Shown one piece after another: positions 1-9,600 of a stretch of 64,000 nucleotides of DNA. The stretch comes from Isoetes taiwanensis (lineage: Eukaryota > Streptophyta > Lycopodiopsida > Isoetales > Isoetaceae). The notes below the pieces were generated by a model. That model did not search any database. It was given only the letters and a program-made list of their open reading frames with translations, and was not told where the DNA came from. The stretch covers positions 30,797,166 through 30,861,165 of the forward strand of contig JAJEKV010000003.1 of the NCBI GenBank assembly GCA_021234155.1, read 5' to 3'. The translations under genes and the position numbers were made by a program. How positions within the stretch are numbered: position 1 is the first letter of the stretch; the number at the start of each line of letters is the position of its first letter.

Positions 1-221
1 GAACAAAGCAGATTTTAACCTAACCTGTTTTTACGTGCCATGGATGAGACGTGACTCCTTTTGTATTGGGATGGCAGGTCATTTCAAGATGGGTGACCTA
101 ATGTCCAGGCTATACTAGAATGGCAAGCCTATATACAAGGATGCATACTCCATGGGTGGGGTCTTTTTGGCAAGTTGTAGAAAAGATGCAATACTTTAGA
201 AGACGTAATTCTAGGCAGCTT
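1..221. other. Unassigned sequence
   Basis: No reading frame, RNA gene or repeat boundary that I can support is visible in this stretch. Confidence 0.4.
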
Positions 222-306
222 AAAATTTCATTCCAGAATTTTTAGCTGACCTGGTGGAGCCGCGAGTGGCGTCACCAGGTCTGCTAAAAATTTGGAATGA
301 AATTTT
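222..306. repeat. Long foldback (34-36 nt arms)
   Basis: The arm beginning AAAATTTCATTCC at 222 is answered by GGAATGAAATTTT ending at 306. The arms continue inward through TTTTTAGC and CTGGTG with only two or three mismatches or bulges, leaving a short GC-rich centre that can itself pair (GCC/GGC). The size and near-perfect pairing fit a small foldback transposon remnant or a small-RNA precursor. Nothing in the sequence decides between them. Confidence 0.7.
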
Positions 307-309
307 ATG

Positions 310-348
310 ATGCTTTTATAAATTCTTATGTTGACTTTATAAAAGCAT
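310..348. repeat. Perfect 13-bp inverted repeat
   Basis: ATGCTTTTATAAA (310-322) and TTTATAAAAGCAT (336-348) are exact reverse complements around a 13-nt loop. It lies four bases after the larger foldback at 222-306, so the two may be parts of one structured element. Confidence 0.7.
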
Positions 349-1618
349 AAAGAATTTCTACTTTATTCCAAAATCTTTATGCAAGAACATATACCTTTGC
401 AAACCTACCTAATATCGATAAGTACAAGGCTTTGTAAGTCAAAATGTTAGTGCCATCTTTTCATTTCTTACCCCTTTGCTGGCCCCTGTTTTTGTATCGT
501 TTGTATCGTAACTTTGGGGCAAATGCTTTCTTGGCAACTACATATATTCCTGTTCACGTTTTTTCAAACAATATTTAGACAATATTAGTCAGTCAGTTTT
601 TGCCACATATTTAGAATAGATTTGAGGTTTGGTTCACACTAGATGATTTTTATTTTTTTTTTGGTCGAATCTCCCTTTTAGTTCTCTATAGTACATACCT
701 TGATGAAAAACATATCGAAGAAATTTTTTTCCCTTGGTAGAAAAGATATTCATGAAACGCACCGCGCCTATACACATGGGATGAACCATGTTTAAGTGAA
801 CAATGTGAGTCCGAACCTTGCACTATCCAACGGGGCACACATGAGATAGAGAGAGAAAGAGGGTTAGACCATTTAACTTCAGCGTATGCTAATGCCATGG
901 TCCTAGCTTACAAGTTAAGAGGGGATTTTTGGATATTGAGTCACGGGGCCTTTTCTAGTGTTACACTTTCCTGTCTAAAGAAGATGGATGTCATCCTCGG
1001 CATCGTTACTATTAATGCAACAAGATCATCTAAAAAATTCTAATTAGGCAAAAATAACACCTTATTAAGAAAAATATCCAAAAGAACAGAAGGTCATAAA
1101 ATTTAGGCATATCACAAGTTTTAAGTCTAGAAGCACATTTCCTAGACATGATGTCTGTTTGGTTTAGAAATTTGAATGGAGAAATTCCTCTTCATGTCCT
1201 CTTTGATTTCCCAGGCAGCTTCTTCTTCATTTGCAAATTGTCACTGGATCAAGTTTCCTTTGCATGTCGTCCTCCTTGTAACTGCCAATTCCCTTGGTTG
1301 AAGGAGAGTTCAAGAAGATTGTGATTCCATATTGATGCTGGCGGAGATATTGAGCTTCCCTAGTTATTACCCTGGTTGAAGTTGCAAAGCTTACATGTGG
1401 GTGAAAGCACAATATTGGGGGACAAAAATGCGCATGACAAGCACCCCTTCAGCACCCCCCCCAAAGAAGTTTTCTTTCCCTCCTTTTTTTTCCCTCCCTT
1501 TTTTTTCATTGCGTTCTTGCTTTACCCTAAAATCCTTTTGGCGCACATTTTCTGCGTGAAGCCAGAGCTATGATTTCATGCTATGATTTGAGGCCAGAGC
1601 TATAAACTTTAGCTGCCA
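349..1618. other. Non-coding AT-rich stretch
   Basis: No convincing gene. Only short open frames occur, and they lack domain signatures or codon bias. A pyrimidine-rich T/C tract lies at about 1455-1510. Confidence 0.5.
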
Positions 1619-4036
1619 ATGAATCACTGGTACTTTCTCATAATTGCCATGCCTGCTATGATGTTGCAGCTGGGTACAAACCCTGTAGAGGATTTAGTTG
1701 AAGATCGGCGTCTCGACAAAGAACCAAGCAAGCCGCCTACCATACAAGATGTAAAACTCCATGTCTGTGTGTTTAGCTTCCTGATTTTTCTGTTTGTCTT
1801 TGAAGTTAAGAAAGATTCAAGAATCAAGATTTATTTGTTTTGTTCTTTTTTAAGTTGAATCGCCTAACTTTTCTGATGCTTGCTTTGCAGATGAAGAAAG
1901 CTTACACAGTCCAGCAGTTTGTAGAATATTGTGGCTTGTGCAATGAGGGCAAGGATCCAAGCACTATAACTTGGGCAGATTGCACCAGGGGTGATTTTTT
2001 GACAGTTTGGATTGGGGAAGTGAAGAAAGACAACAAGATAAAAGCATCAGCAATTAGGCCAGAGTTTGAACATCGTCTGAAGGATTTGATTAATAGGGTT
2101 TATCAAGATGGTTTGAAAAACAATGAGGCCAGAACTATTTTTGCCCGTGCATTTGCTTGGCAGCACACCAGAAGAGCTGAATCGAACCCAAGTAAGTATT
2201 TGTTGGATTGGGCTATCTTTGCTTTTGAAAGAATTGAGATTTCAAACAGGAACAAAAAAAAAAAAAAAAAAACAGATCAAGTAGACACTACTTTGGAGAA
2301 TATTCATAACGGGTGTTTCTTATTTAGAAGCTGACTATTTAGCTTTTGAAGATTCCATTAAGTCTCTGCAGCAGCAAATCAAAGAGGTTGAAGTTGAGAA
2401 AATTAGAAATCTGCAGGTTTTGATAAGGCTGCAACCTCTATTTCCAAGTCTATTAAAAATGTTAAACTTGATATTCAGCTTTTGGTTGAAGACTTTCCAG
2501 AGGAGGATAATGCTATTGCTAAGCTTTCTGATGATGAATCTAAGCTTGGTTTGTCTTTGCTCACAATTCTGAAAAGGAAAAAACAGGCTGACAATAGTAA
2601 AGCAATGGAGGAGAAGTTAACAGATTTGAACAATGCCTTGCAGGCCAAAATGTTAGATTTTTCTGAATACAAAGAGAAGGCTAAAAATTTGCAGCACCTT
2701 CATGAGCACTATGCTAGCAGAAGCATTATTAGACCGAGTTCTGGTAAGGTGACAGTGATTAATCTTCTTTCTGGTTGTCAAGTATGTGGTTTTGATTTCA
2801 ATCTAGATTATACATTACGTGTTGAATTGAATTGTGGACACAAGTATCACTTGTTTTGTTTCCAAGTTTGTATGGAGAACCTTCTTTGCATAGTTTGCAA
2901 GAGTGAAGTGCCTACAGAATTATATGTTGAGCTTGGCTAGCTGGATTTCTTACCTAGCAACAAGAGTAAGTAAGAACCTCTTGCTCATGAAGAAGACGAT
3001 GAAGACATAGAGGATGATCAAGTCTCTGAACCTGAACCTGTGAAGGTCAAGAGACGTATAACAAGATCTATGACATCACCCAAGAAAGGTTAGTATGTTG
3101 ATAAATGTGTATATTAATTGCAGTTTATAAACCTTACAGCCTTGTATTTTTTGCAGTTGATGCTAAGAGGAAAAGGAAGGGAGAAGAACATGCTATCTTG
3201 TAGCTTCTAAGGATCAAACAGGTCCACGGATTTCTGAAGTTGAACCTGCACCAATACTAATAGAATCCTTACCAATTGTAGAAGAAGATGGACAAAAGAA
3301 ACTCCCTAATGTTCGTAAAGGTAGATCTAGTAAATGGAATGCACGTGAGCATGTATCTGCAGTTTCTGGTGAGTGTTCTAGCGATAAAATAATGTTATTT
3401 TTGTTTGTATTTCTAACTTACTTACCTTACAGATAAGCCAAAGAGTACAAAGAAGGCTGGACCAAAAAGTAAGCAGCCAGTGGTTACCAAAAAAAAATGT
3501 GGGGAGAATACACCTGCCAAAGAAGTGCCAAAGGATTCTAAGAAGAACCTACAACAGGATGCTCCCACAGGTATACATGTGCTACATTTCATTTCAAATA
3601 ATAATGTGCTATTAATTTGCAGATATTGATTCTCATTTTCTGCTGCTAGATGATACTTTAAGCAACCAAGCTGAGTCCTTCAACTCTAGCCAGATTGCAA
3701 ATTTGTGGTTTGAACTAGCAGCATCTACAATTGCTTCTATACAACCTTCAATTGCTGATGCACCATCATTTCCAGCACCTTCAACCGCCCCTGTAATTGC
3801 AGCACCTCTAGTTCTAGCACCTTTAGTTCCAGCACAGGTGGAAGCCACTGTACCTTTAGTGCAAGCTCCTTCATTTGCATCTCTTCATGTTCCTCTTGAA
3901 GTTGTAATACCGTTAGTTGAAGCCCCTTTAGCTCAAGCATCTTCAATTCCATCTCTTCCTGTTCCTGTTCGAGTTGCAGTACCTTCAATTCCATCTGTTG
4001 CTGCCCTCGTGATGATGACAGTGATGAAGAAGCCAT
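1619..4036 (+). pseudogene. Degenerate multi-exon gene with a RING-H2 finger
   Basis: Coding blocks joined by plausible introns run left to right. One ends in GAT at 1750 with donor GT. The next spans 1891-2191 and begins MKKAYTVQQFVEYC. The next starts at 2328 in matching phase and is Lys/Glu-rich and probably coiled coil. A one-base frame break near 2416 follows. The block then reads to a TAG at 2938-2940 and contains a RING-H2 pattern (CQVC, then NCGHKYHLFC, then CIVC; C-x2-C...C-x-H-x2-H-x2-C-x9-C-x2-C). Further reading crosses another stop into acidic, basic and finally Ala/Pro/Val repeat-like sequence to 4036. RING-H2 proteins are usually E3 ubiquitin ligases; substrate and role are unknown here. 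It faces the DDE transposase at 5123-6655 tail to tail and may be its partner gene in one transposon. The frame breaks make it a pseudogene as it stands. Confidence 0.55.
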
Positions 4037-4334
4037 GACACTGGAACAGTTTGTTAAACAGAAGAAGATCTCTTTACACTTGCCAAGTTTGTAACTTATT
4101 GATCTTGCAACTACATCTATGTGTATGTTAATTCAGTTTCATGTTTCTAATATACAGAGTGAAGATCCCTTTTTAAATGCACATGAACTACAATGTTTTT
4201 TTTTGTACAGGATGAATGTCAATCCATTGACACTATGTCAATGATTTTGTACTTGCCTATTTTGTAAAGGCAGAAAGCTTGAACCTTTCACAATGTAAAT
4301 GCCTTGTAAATGAATGCAATATTTATGGTTTTCA

Positions 4335-4544
4335 AATTTGTGAGCAGTCTTCTTCATGAATATGTGGGTTGCAACAGGTTTAATGTGCTGAAACTTTGAG
4401 GGTTAGCATTTTTTACTTCAATACTTGTTTACGTGAGCTTTTAGCAATTTGTGAGCAGTCTTCTTCATGAATATGTGGTTTGCAACAGGTTAAATGTGCT
4501 GAAACTTTGAGGGTTAGCCTTTTTTACTTGAATACTTGTTTACA
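4335..4544. repeat. Tandem duplication, period 111 bp
   Basis: A unit beginning AATTTGTGAGCAGTCTTCTT at 4335 is repeated from 4446 with few substitutions. It lies in AT-rich sequence between the two convergent pseudogenes, possibly in their shared 3' region. The rest of 4037-5122 holds no gene I can see. Confidence 0.8.
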
Positions 4545-5122
4545 ATGGAATACTTGAAACACGAGACAAACACTACAAATACTGAATTGAACACTTTGAA
4601 CATGCAATTAAACACTAAATATTGAACACAAGTACACAAGTTTTGAACTGTTTAAATTACAAACACAAACAAGACAATATAAACACACAAGTTATTGAAC
4701 TCAATACAAAAACACAAGTTATTGAACTCGAAATATTTAAACAACATCACTTGATGAAATAATGAAGACACTTAAACATTATTTATCAACACACCTAAAC
4801 ATTATACAACTGATCTAGGATGATAGAAAATAATGGACTTGTTTACTTGTAAAACTTCATTACTTAAGCGCTTGTTCATTTCATTGAACACCTGTTCCAT
4901 ACAGGCAGTTGACAATCCGGGCACCAAACAAGAAAAGCAAGAGAAAGGAAGACACTTGATCAATATTGAAACACTTGATATTAAAACACTTTAAATTTTT
5001 TATAACAATGGTTGAAACAATGGTTACAATATGGTTCTGTTACTATTGATAGAAAAAGAAGGCTGAAACAACACATGAACCATATGGTTCACTATTTAGA
5101 TAGAAGAGACAGTTGCCCAAGT

Positions 5123-6655
5123 TTACAATGTTATATTAACATTTATGCATGGATTCACTTCACTGCATGAATCCTCCTCTGTACTAGGGCTGGCAACGAG
5201 TGCCTCGGATGAAGGAGGAGGCAAATATTCAATAATCTGCTCATGTGCATCATCTGAGAGGCAGAACACACCCTTCTCACCATGTGCAGCCTGCAATTCA
5301 ACCTTTGCACAAACTACAAGGTGTGTATAGCAAGTTGCATCAGGCATATTGTCTAACAGCTCATACTTACCATCTCCGATGAACTTGTAATACTTACCTG
5401 ACAAGATAACCTCCTGCCTGTTGAACTTAGAGCCCCAATAGTCCTTAAATGCATGTTGCACAATGTGCTTAGGTTCAGTGCACTTGATTATCCAAAAATG
5501 CACATTCTCATCATTTCCTTCCTCTGCATTCACAACAAAGTTATCACCTACTTCAACCATTTCTGCTTTCCATTGATTGTCCCCCTCATACTGCACATGG
5601 TGGACAGGAGACTCCTACTCGAAGACCATAAGAATCAAGGTTGACAATGAATAATCTCCAAGCCGAGATGCATGTCTACATTTAGACCATAATTCTCTCC
5701 AACAAAATCTGCAAAAGCATGAGAGATGCCTATGTGCCATTTCAGTTGGCCTATCTTGGCAGTAAGTGTGTGAATCTTTTTTTGTACCTGCTAAAGTATC
5801 ACATTCATATGGCAAATCTCTGTTCACACCACCCAACTTAACAAGCCAGAAGAACCTAAAATAAATGGTTTTGGGTGTAAGAAATAATTTCAATATAAAA
5901 TTACTCAACACTATGGAATAAAACTAATACCTTTGTATGTTGCATTCCTTTGAAGTTTGTTTGCAGCTGAAATAAGAATTGAGAAAGTTGACAACATCTT
6001 CAGAATTCCTTAAGGGTGTGCTGTCCCTTTTAAGCATTTCACTCGTCAATATTCTTTTGATGACAGCTCTAGCCCCGTCATGCTCCCCTTTACCATGTGA
6101 TGTGGCAAAAAAGTTCCACTGCAACTTAATCTCCTTGAGCTTGTAGAATCTGCCTAAGAAGTAGAGAGCTCTAGAAGATTTGAACTGGGAGGCACATCCA
6201 TCAGAACAGAACACATGTTTTGACAAATTAACTCCCCTGCTCAACAAAAACTCGTGATGTTTTTGCAAACAATGCTGGACAAATAAACTGTCATGTTTCT
6301 TGTCGTCCGATATGTAGAAATGCATCTCTTTGACAATTTTTCTGTCACCAATCTTGATGTGTGGGATTTCAGAATCTTCGGCATGTCTGTAAGTGATATG
6401 AACTAGGATGGAACATTGGTCATTATGCCAATGCATGCTTTGGATTTCCTGTTGAACTTTGAAGGAGAAATTCTCGGCAAAATCTATAACAGAAACCACA
6501 GTACCTTTTGGAAATGTTTGAAGACAGTTTTTAAATTGTTCTGCTTGCCACGTAGCTGTGTAATTATGTGGAATGAACTGCTTCATGACAGATTCAGCAT
6601 GAGACATGAACTCGATGTCCGAGCCACTTCTGGGCCCGTCCAACCTCCAACGCAT
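5123..6655 (-). pseudogene. DDE-type transposase, unclassified superfamily, broken
   Basis: Two exons on the minus strand: 6655-5931 and 5855-5123, separated by a 75-nt GT-AG intron whose phase joins the frames (NIQR then FFWLVKLGG). The protein shows VIDFAENF, then FCSDGCASQFKS, then FFATSHGKGEHDGARAVIKR. These are spaced acidic residues of the type used by RNase H-fold (DDE) transposases, each in a conserved setting. I remember similar unannotated proteins from other eukaryotes but cannot name the superfamily safely. The second exon has an in-frame TAG (5615-5617), so the copy is probably dead. The true N-terminus is uncertain and more coding sequence may lie toward 6876. It is convergent with the RING gene at 1619-4036. 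Confidence 0.7.
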
Positions 6656-7288
6656 GTTGGAGGTACTTCAAGACAAGAAGATTTTTCGCCATTGCCATAT
6701 AGAGGGGTAAAAGAAATGACTTCTGTAGCAAATTCTGCTTCGATGCCTCCATCATCTATTGATGCACTTCTCCCTACAGTAGTGTCTACCCCTCGGTGGC
6801 CATCCGATAGCATTACTTGAGTTACATGTGTTCGCTTCTCTAAGTGGTTGTGCAAAGGATTATCATCCCCGGTCATATCCTCTCACGTATCAAAGGCATT
6901 ATCCACCATGGTGGATAATAATCAGAAGGTGGCAGCATCCTATCTTCAAGAACTGCACGCTAAGCAAGCCTCCATAGATGTACAACTTCCACCAAAGAGG
7001 ATCTATGAAGCGCAGGAGTGTCGAGCGGGCCTTTGAGCATTTCGTGTTTCCAGTCGTGCAGATTAGTCATGAGGCCCATCAACGTCATGTGAAGCAACGT
7101 GTTGCATGCTCGGTGGTGTGCCACTTCACTAGCCCATTTTTAGACTTGAAGCGTATGGGTCGTGGTTGTTTGGACATCTTCGTAAATTGGGTCTTCAAGC
7201 TTATCAGTCCATCAAGCTTATAGCAAAAGATCAACAATGTTTTCTTCTCATGTTCGATTCGCCTGACCCAGGCGCCCAGCTCATTGAA
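6656..7288 (+). other. Decayed coding-like sequence at the insertion site
   Basis: Several overlapping short frames on the plus strand (for example 6978-7223 and 7166 onward) look like an old gene or transposon with frame breaks. The sequence continues at 20625 beyond the inserted H3 element. I do not recognise a family. Confidence 0.4.
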
Positions 7289-7293
7289 CGTGG
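7289..7293. repeat. Target-site duplication, left copy (CGTGG)
   Basis: CGTGG directly precedes the 5' LTR and is repeated exactly after the 3' LTR at 20620-20624. Five bases is the usual duplication length for Ty3/gypsy integrases. Confidence 0.95.
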
Positions 7294-8937
7294 TGTGACG
7301 TTCCAGCACAGTATACGCTCTCAGAACGTATACCGTACTGCCTCGTCACGCGTACACGCCACCCCGACTGACGTGTACGCCAACGTGTAGCCAGGCTAGT
7401 AGCCCTAGGGGGCAACGTGCAAGGAGTGTGCATTTTGCACATTCACTTAGGTGCACATTTTCCCATGTAGCCACTTTATGCCAAGTGGGTCATACCCTTA
7501 GGTGCAATTAATGTGCACATTTTCCAATGTGCACCTTCATTAATGTGCACACATTTCCATGTGGGCACATTTGGCCACCTAGCCATTAAAGGCAAGTGGG
7601 CCCATTCCCAATTATCCCACATGCCTAAAGGGGATAATTGGAAACCCTAGCCAACCCCATGTCTATTTAGGGAGGGAAACCCTAACTCACCCAATTTTCG
7701 TTTCTAGGGTTCCAGGACTCTGTTTGGGCTGGCCCAAAGGTCAAAACCGCCTCCCAGACGCTGTCTGAGAGAATTGCTTCATTAGTTTTCCTTGATTCGA
7801 GCATCTCAGCAAGATGGTCGAGCTCAGGTCAGGAGGAGGAATTCAAGGATCAGGTATTTAGGCAATTTAATAGTCTAAACCCCATTTCAGTCATAGAATC
7901 AGTAGGTTTAGCCTCTTAAATTGCCCATAGCAGCCCTCTAGATCTCTAGATAGCAGATTCTAACTAAAGAACCTAACTCTATGATGTAGATTAGATCTAG
8001 TTCTTTAGTTCTCTGTGAAGTATATGGATGATGTATCTCTATGAACTCCTTGTATTGGGAAGGGGGGTAGAGACCTAAGGCTTTGTAGTTGATGCTCCTA
8101 GAGTAGCCTCTCTAGCACACTGTAGATTCGGCTTGTGTACAAGAACCACACCTGGTTGTAGGTGAAGGGGCCAGACTGGCTAAGAAGGAGGTTCATGTCC
8201 TGACTCCTGAACGATCCCTCTGGTGTGTAAAGCCTACCAGGGATCATTGTGACTAGGTCTAATGGCTTACCACTGAGTGTGGGTAAGGCATGGGCTCGAC
8301 ACCCGTGAAGTGGTGTTCACTTTCCAGTTGGTTCAGTCGAATACGGGCAGTGGCCCTCTAGTCACCTTGAGTCAGAATGTAGATCTTTGGAGGGAGTGAT
8401 CCCTACCTGCCCCATCAGAACTGGGGAGATGAAACCCAGGAGTAGCCCTCTTGGCTGCGCATCCGGCGGGCTACAGTCAGGTCCTGACACTTTTCAGCCT
8501 ACTCTGCAAAGTGTGCACAGGAGGGGCGGGTGGAGTGGACAACCCTATGCCATGTTCATATGCCAGCCAAATCCATCGCCATGAATTCTGTCTGCAATGA
8601 ACTCTGGAGACCCCAGCCGTCAGTCATCCCCTTGAGCCTGAGCCTTGGGTAGGATTTCCTATGTATATTGTGCTCACCCTTGTCTATGCAGATGTGATGG
8701 ACCACCCTTCGAGGTGGATATATGCTCTTATGTTATATACTGACATGTATGTTTATGCTTCCGCAGCTAGGTAGGCCCCGAGGGAGACGGGGTAGAATGA
8801 CACCTTCACTCTTCCCACTGGGACTCGTTACGGGTGCAGTGATTGTGGAGGGCCCTGTATCAGTATGGAGCTGGTATGGGGGATGAACTCCTGTTTGTAT
8901 ACGGTGAGTGCACCGTATATGAGTAGGGGACGTCACA
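7294..8937 (+). repeat. 5' LTR of the H3 element
   Basis: Begins TGTGACGTTCC and ends GGGGACGTCACA; length 1644 bp. The 3' LTR (18964-20619, 1656 bp) matches it nearly throughout. Differences include extra sequence near the 3' LTR start and a short extra stretch near 8664 in this copy. It contains a TATA-like CTATTTAGGG near 7661, the leader exon at 7814-7853, and a palindromic end region. U3, R and U5 limits cannot be set from sequence alone. Confidence 0.95.
7814..7853 (+). CDS. LTR-encoded leader exon (13 codons + 1 base)
   Basis: ATG at 7814 opens MVELRSGGGIQGS, then a single G followed by the donor GTATTT at 7854. Splicing to the acceptor TGCAG ending at 13303 would create GTT (Val) and run straight into the Gag frame ([11 protein letters not shown]). 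A branch-point-like CTAAC lies about 35 nt upstream of that acceptor. Three other diverged LTRs in the window (37262-37301, 60807-60846 and 45468-45429 on the minus strand) carry an ATG exon of exactly the same length and phase before a GT. The splice itself is inferred. Confidence 0.65.
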
Positions 8938-8938
8938 G

Positions 8939-8950
8939 TGGTATCAGAGC
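8939..8950 (+). other. Primer binding site (initiator-Met tRNA)
   Basis: TGGTATCAGAGC, one base after the 5' LTR, is the standard plant LTR-element primer binding site complementary to the 3' end of initiator methionine tRNA. Confidence 0.95.
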
Positions 8951-9145
8951 AATGTTCTTGGCGACCAAGAGCAAAGCACTGACCATGTTCCCAGTAGTAC
9001 TAACTTGATAGGATCCTTAAACCTCGAAAAGTGGGAAAATTTTTTCCCATTTTTGTAGTAGATGCTAAGCTAGTAACATGACTGAAAATATAATGAAAAC
9101 ATAAAAAGACTGAAATTGGTGAGCCAACATCCAAAAAGTAGGGTG

Positions 9146-9212
9146 GTCTCACACGTCGCGCCAGGACAGGAAATGAGATTCTCATTTTCGGGCTGGGCGC
9201 AACGTGTGAGAC
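9146..9212 (+). repeat. Foldback A1 (67 nt)
   Basis: GTCTCACACG at the left end is the exact complement of CGTGTGAGAC at the right end. Inside, GCGCC pairs with GGGCGC and GAAATGAGA with TCTCATTTTC. Nearly the whole 67 nt can pair, with about four mismatches and almost no apical loop. It is the first of four same-length copies in this element and belongs with B1 at 9347 (start-to-start 201 nt). Confidence 0.9.
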
Positions 9213-9346
9213 ATTCAGCTTAAACACACCAAAAAGTTATAAATTACAGAAAATTAACTTGATAATTCTAAATTTGAGTTAAGAATTAGTAGAATTAGCA
9301 TGTTATATGCGTAGAAAACATAAAATCTAGCAGTAGGCCCCACCAT

Positions 9347-9413
9347 GTCTCACACGTCGCGCCAGAGCAGGAAATGAGCTTCTCATTATCGGTCTGGGCG
9401 CAACGTGTGAGAC
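9347..9413 (+). repeat. Foldback B1 (67 nt)
   Basis: Same ends and length as A1 but with the B-type centre (GAGCTTCTCATTATC). It ends 77 nt before the TATA box at 9491. Confidence 0.9.
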
Positions 9414-9490
9414 CATGTTTAAATATAGGTGTTTTAGATGTTTTAGGCAACCCAAACAGGTAGTTTGAAGTTTGACCTAAAACCGACCCC

Positions 9491-9498
9491 TATAAATA
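9491..9498 (+). promoter_or_regulatory. TATA box for the H3 gene
   Basis: TATAAATA in a C-rich setting, 110 nt upstream of the H3 ATG at 9601. The second accessory gene has the same motif at the same relative place after its own A/B foldback pair, so each accessory gene appears to have its own promoter. Confidence 0.7.
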
Positions 9499-9600
9499 GA
9501 CCTAGACCCCCTCATTTTCTCGCGTACCCTGCTTAGAAGTCTGCTCTCCTTTGCCAAGGCGATTTTCTGGCGCATAGCTCGGATCGGCGAACCGTCAAAC

